A stretch of 64,000 nt of DNA from Paenibacillus sp. GM2 (GTDB lineage: Bacteria > Bacillota > Bacilli > Paenibacillales > Paenibacillaceae): positions 2,744,269 to 2,808,268 of the forward strand of contig NZ_LN831279.1 of the NCBI RefSeq assembly GCF_900069005.2, written 5' to 3'. How positions within the stretch are numbered: the first letter of the stretch is position 1; each line of letters opens with the position of its first letter. Below are positions 62,234 through 64,000 of this stretch, one piece after another. Made by a program: the position numbers and the translations under genes. The notes beneath the pieces were generated by a model. It ran no database searches, was not told the DNA's origin, and was given only the letters and a program-made list of their open reading frames with translations.

Positions 62234-64000
62234 CTACATTCTCTCCACGACAACCTTAGAACCTTCACCGCCGCTCTCCGCCGGTATAACCACAAGCTTG
62301 CGCACCAATCGCGCCCGCAGCTCGGCCACATGTGTAATGATTCCGACCGATAGGTGATCATGATGGAGATGCTCCAGCGAAGTGATTACCGTATCCAGTA
62401 ATTCAGGGTCGAGTGTGCCAAATCCTTCATCCAGGAAAAAGAATTGCAGCGGATATTTGCCGCGAAGCTGAATTTGTGCAGACAACGCCAACGCTAACGC
62501 CAACGAGGTCAGGAAGGTCTCACCACCGGACAGCGTCCCTACCGGCCGCTTCACCCCACCATTTGCATCGTCGCAAATGACAAAACCTCCGCCCGAATCT
62601 GTCTCCAGAGAATAACGCTGCTTCGTTAGCGAGCGGAGACGCTGGGAGGCTGCATGGCTAACATTCATCAACTGTTCTTCAGCCACATATTCAACGAAGG
62701 TGTTGCCGCGAAGCGTTGTTTGCAGTTTGGCCATTAATCCAGCCTGATGCTCAAGCTCCACTCGTCTCCCCTCAAGCTCCTTCCAGCGCACATGCCGCGA
62801 AGCCAAATCCTCCAGATCGCGCTCCGAACGCGCCTGACCTTGCAAAGCCGCCTCATCCTGCTGCTTGGCCAGGGACAACGCAAGCTGATAGGTCTCCCAT
62901 TCTGCCTGATCAACCATCCGTCCATTCATCCTGACGTCCAGTTCCTTCAGGCGGATCTCGTGTTCAAGCTGCTCATCTCTGTGTAACTTAATCCGCTGCG
63001 CGCTCGCTTCCGACTGTTCCGCGCTCATTAACGCTTCCGCCGCTTCCTGCTCTGTGGCAAATGGCGATGCAGCCAATTGCTCCGAGCCGCGTGCCGCCCA
63101 ATATTGCTCCTGCTCCCGGGCAGATACCGCGGCCTGATTCGCTGAAGCAGCAAGCGTCCCTGCTTCATTGCTATGCGCAGAAGTCTCCAATTGCAGCTTG
63201 CGTGTATGCTCAGCGGTTTGGCGCAGGGACTCCAGGGAAGTCTCCACTTCAAGCAGCAGTTGGTCTACTTGCTCTGAGCCAATCCAGGTATTCAGCCGCT
63301 CCTGCTTCTCTTGCAGCAAAGCCTTTTTCCCTTGCTCCTGCGTCTCTGCCTGCAGCAGCTGTTTGTCAAGCTCCACGCTCTCCTGCACTAAACCGGCAAT
63401 GCGAGCTGTTCTCTCTTCAATATAAGGAACGCTAACAGCAAGCCTCTCTCTGACATCTGCGAGCTGGCGGTCTTTCGCCTGGATTTGCTCCTGCAGTTGT
63501 CCTACGGAATCGAGCGACAATTGTGGATAAGCTTGCTGCCATGCCTCCAGCGTTGTAGTTAATTCCTCAAGGAGCGCTGCGCTCCTTGAACTCGATTGCT
63601 CCAGCAATCCGATAGCGGCAGCCGACTCCGATTGCGCGGAACTATGCTGCGGCAGCAGTGCTGTCAGTTCAGCCTTTGCCTTCCGGACATCTCGCTGCAG
63701 CTGCTGTAGAAGGCTGCGCAATTGCCCTTGCTTTGCCCCTATTTCAACGATCGACTGCTGAAGCACGTCAAGTGATGCCAAAGCATCGGATTGCTCCAGC
63801 TTTTGCCCGGGCTCTCCCTCTTCACTCCGTGCGGATGGCATAGAGGCAGCGGTCTCCTGACGAGCCGTACCTGTCGCTTCGATTATTTCCAGCTCTTCCG
63901 CAGCCTGGTTCTTCGCTCCACTGCTGTCTACTCCGAGCTGTTCAATCAGGCTATTCCCCGTGTCCAAATCACGTGACAGCTCATATTGCAGTTCCTGTAC
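62234..64000 (-). CDS. sbcC: Exonuclease SbcC, C-terminal part, right edge
   Basis: Large SMC-like ATPase subunit of the SbcCD nuclease that processes hairpin and blocked DNA ends. Only the C-terminal 589 or so residues are in the window and the frame stays open to the edge. Visible are long coiled-coil segments rich in Glu, Gln and Ala, the ABC signature TLSGGETFLTSLALALALS, Walker B FFFLDEGFGTLD and the D-loop. No zinc-hook CxxC appears in the part shown; it would lie further upstream. Partner sbcD is presumably beyond 64000. Confidence 0.93.
   Translation of the reverse strand, partial: VQELQYELSRDLDTGNSLIEQLGVDSSGAKNQAAEELEIIEATGTARQETAASMPSARSEEGEPGQKLEQSDALASLDVLQQSIVEIGAKQGQLRSLLQQLQRDVRKAKAELTALLPQHSSAQSESAAAIGLLEQSSSRSAALLEELTTTLEAWQQAYPQLSLDSVGQLQEQIQAKDRQLADVRERLAVSVPYIEERTARIAGLVQESVELDKQLLQAETQEQGKKALLQEKQERLNTWIGSEQVDQLLLEVETSLESLRQTAEHTRKLQLETSAHSNEAGTLAASANQAAVSAREQEQYWAARGSEQLAASPFATEQEAAEALMSAEQSEASAQRIKLHRDEQLEHEIRLKELDVRMNGRMVDQAEWETYQLALSLAKQQDEAALQGQARSERDLEDLASRHVRWKELEGRRVELEHQAGLMAKLQTTLRGNTFVEYVAEEQLMNVSHAASQRLRSLTKQRYSLETDSGGGFVICDDANGGVKRPVGTLSGGETFLTSLALALALSAQIQLRGKYPLQFFFLDEGFGTLDPELLDTVITSLEHLHHDHLSVGIITHVAELRARLVRKLVVIPAESGGEGSKVVVERM

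Overview
The window looks like a chromosomal segment from a spore-forming, Gram-positive member of the Bacillales, most likely Paenibacillus or a close relative. This is inferred from sporulation genes (spoVD, rsfA, ylaJ, yqfC/yqfD), Bacillus subtilis-like gene order, strong Shine-Dalgarno sequences with frequent GTG/TTG starts, and lipobox and LCP-type envelope proteins. The RNase P RNA reads as class A rather than the class B typical of Bacillus. No tRNA, rRNA, CRISPR array, prophage or transposase gene was seen.

Layout. Almost every gene is on the minus strand. (1) 1-8670: start of the division/cell-wall cluster, read right to left as bshC, ahcY, mraZ, rsmH, ftsL, pbpB, spoVD (cut by the left edge). 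(2) 8813-14564: a complete oligopeptide ABC importer, oppA-oppB-oppC-oppD-oppF, with a hairpin after oppA. (3) 14797-17025: a DUF3397 membrane protein, panE and rsfA. (4) 17370-20218: a DUF2626 protein, an exported coiled-coil protein and an orphan solute-binding protein. (5) 20404-26740: a yla-type cluster (PIN-PhoH/ylaK, ylaJ, ylaL, an LCP protein, ylaH, typA). (6) 26950-35571: small membrane proteins, two TerC-family proteins, thiI and a cysteine desulfurase, a lytic transglycosylase, a DUF1540 protein and a subtilisin-like protease. (7) 35761-54926: rnpB, then the block matching B. subtilis yqfO to rpsU (Nif3-type protein, trmK, rpoD, dnaG, yaiI, glyS, glyQ with a T-box leader, recO, yqzL, era, dgkA, ybeY, pgpH, phoH, yqfD, yqfC, yqeY, rpsU), then a HIT protein. 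(8) 55486-62177: an LnrJK-LnrLMN-like unit (response regulator, sensor kinase, ABC ATPase, two permeases). (9) 62234-64000: the C-terminal part of sbcC, cut by the right edge.

How the genes work together. The first block supplies peptidoglycan synthesis at the septum and spore cortex, controlled by MraZ through three decamer boxes. The rpsU-to-trmK block joins translation, ribosome maturation (Era, YbeY), primer synthesis and the housekeeping sigma factor. The last block probably senses and exports a membrane-active compound.

The most unusual content is non-coding. A family of nine intergenic elements (about 65-430 bp, terminal inverted repeats near GTTCAAAAAGT, a conserved core) lies in one orientation, each just upstream of a minus-strand gene, including rsmH, dnaG, rnpB and the glyQ T-box. 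Between the sensor kinase and the ABC genes is a triplicated unit of about 380 bp with twelve short palindromes. A three-way-junction RNA fold ending in a U-run lies after the second permease gene.
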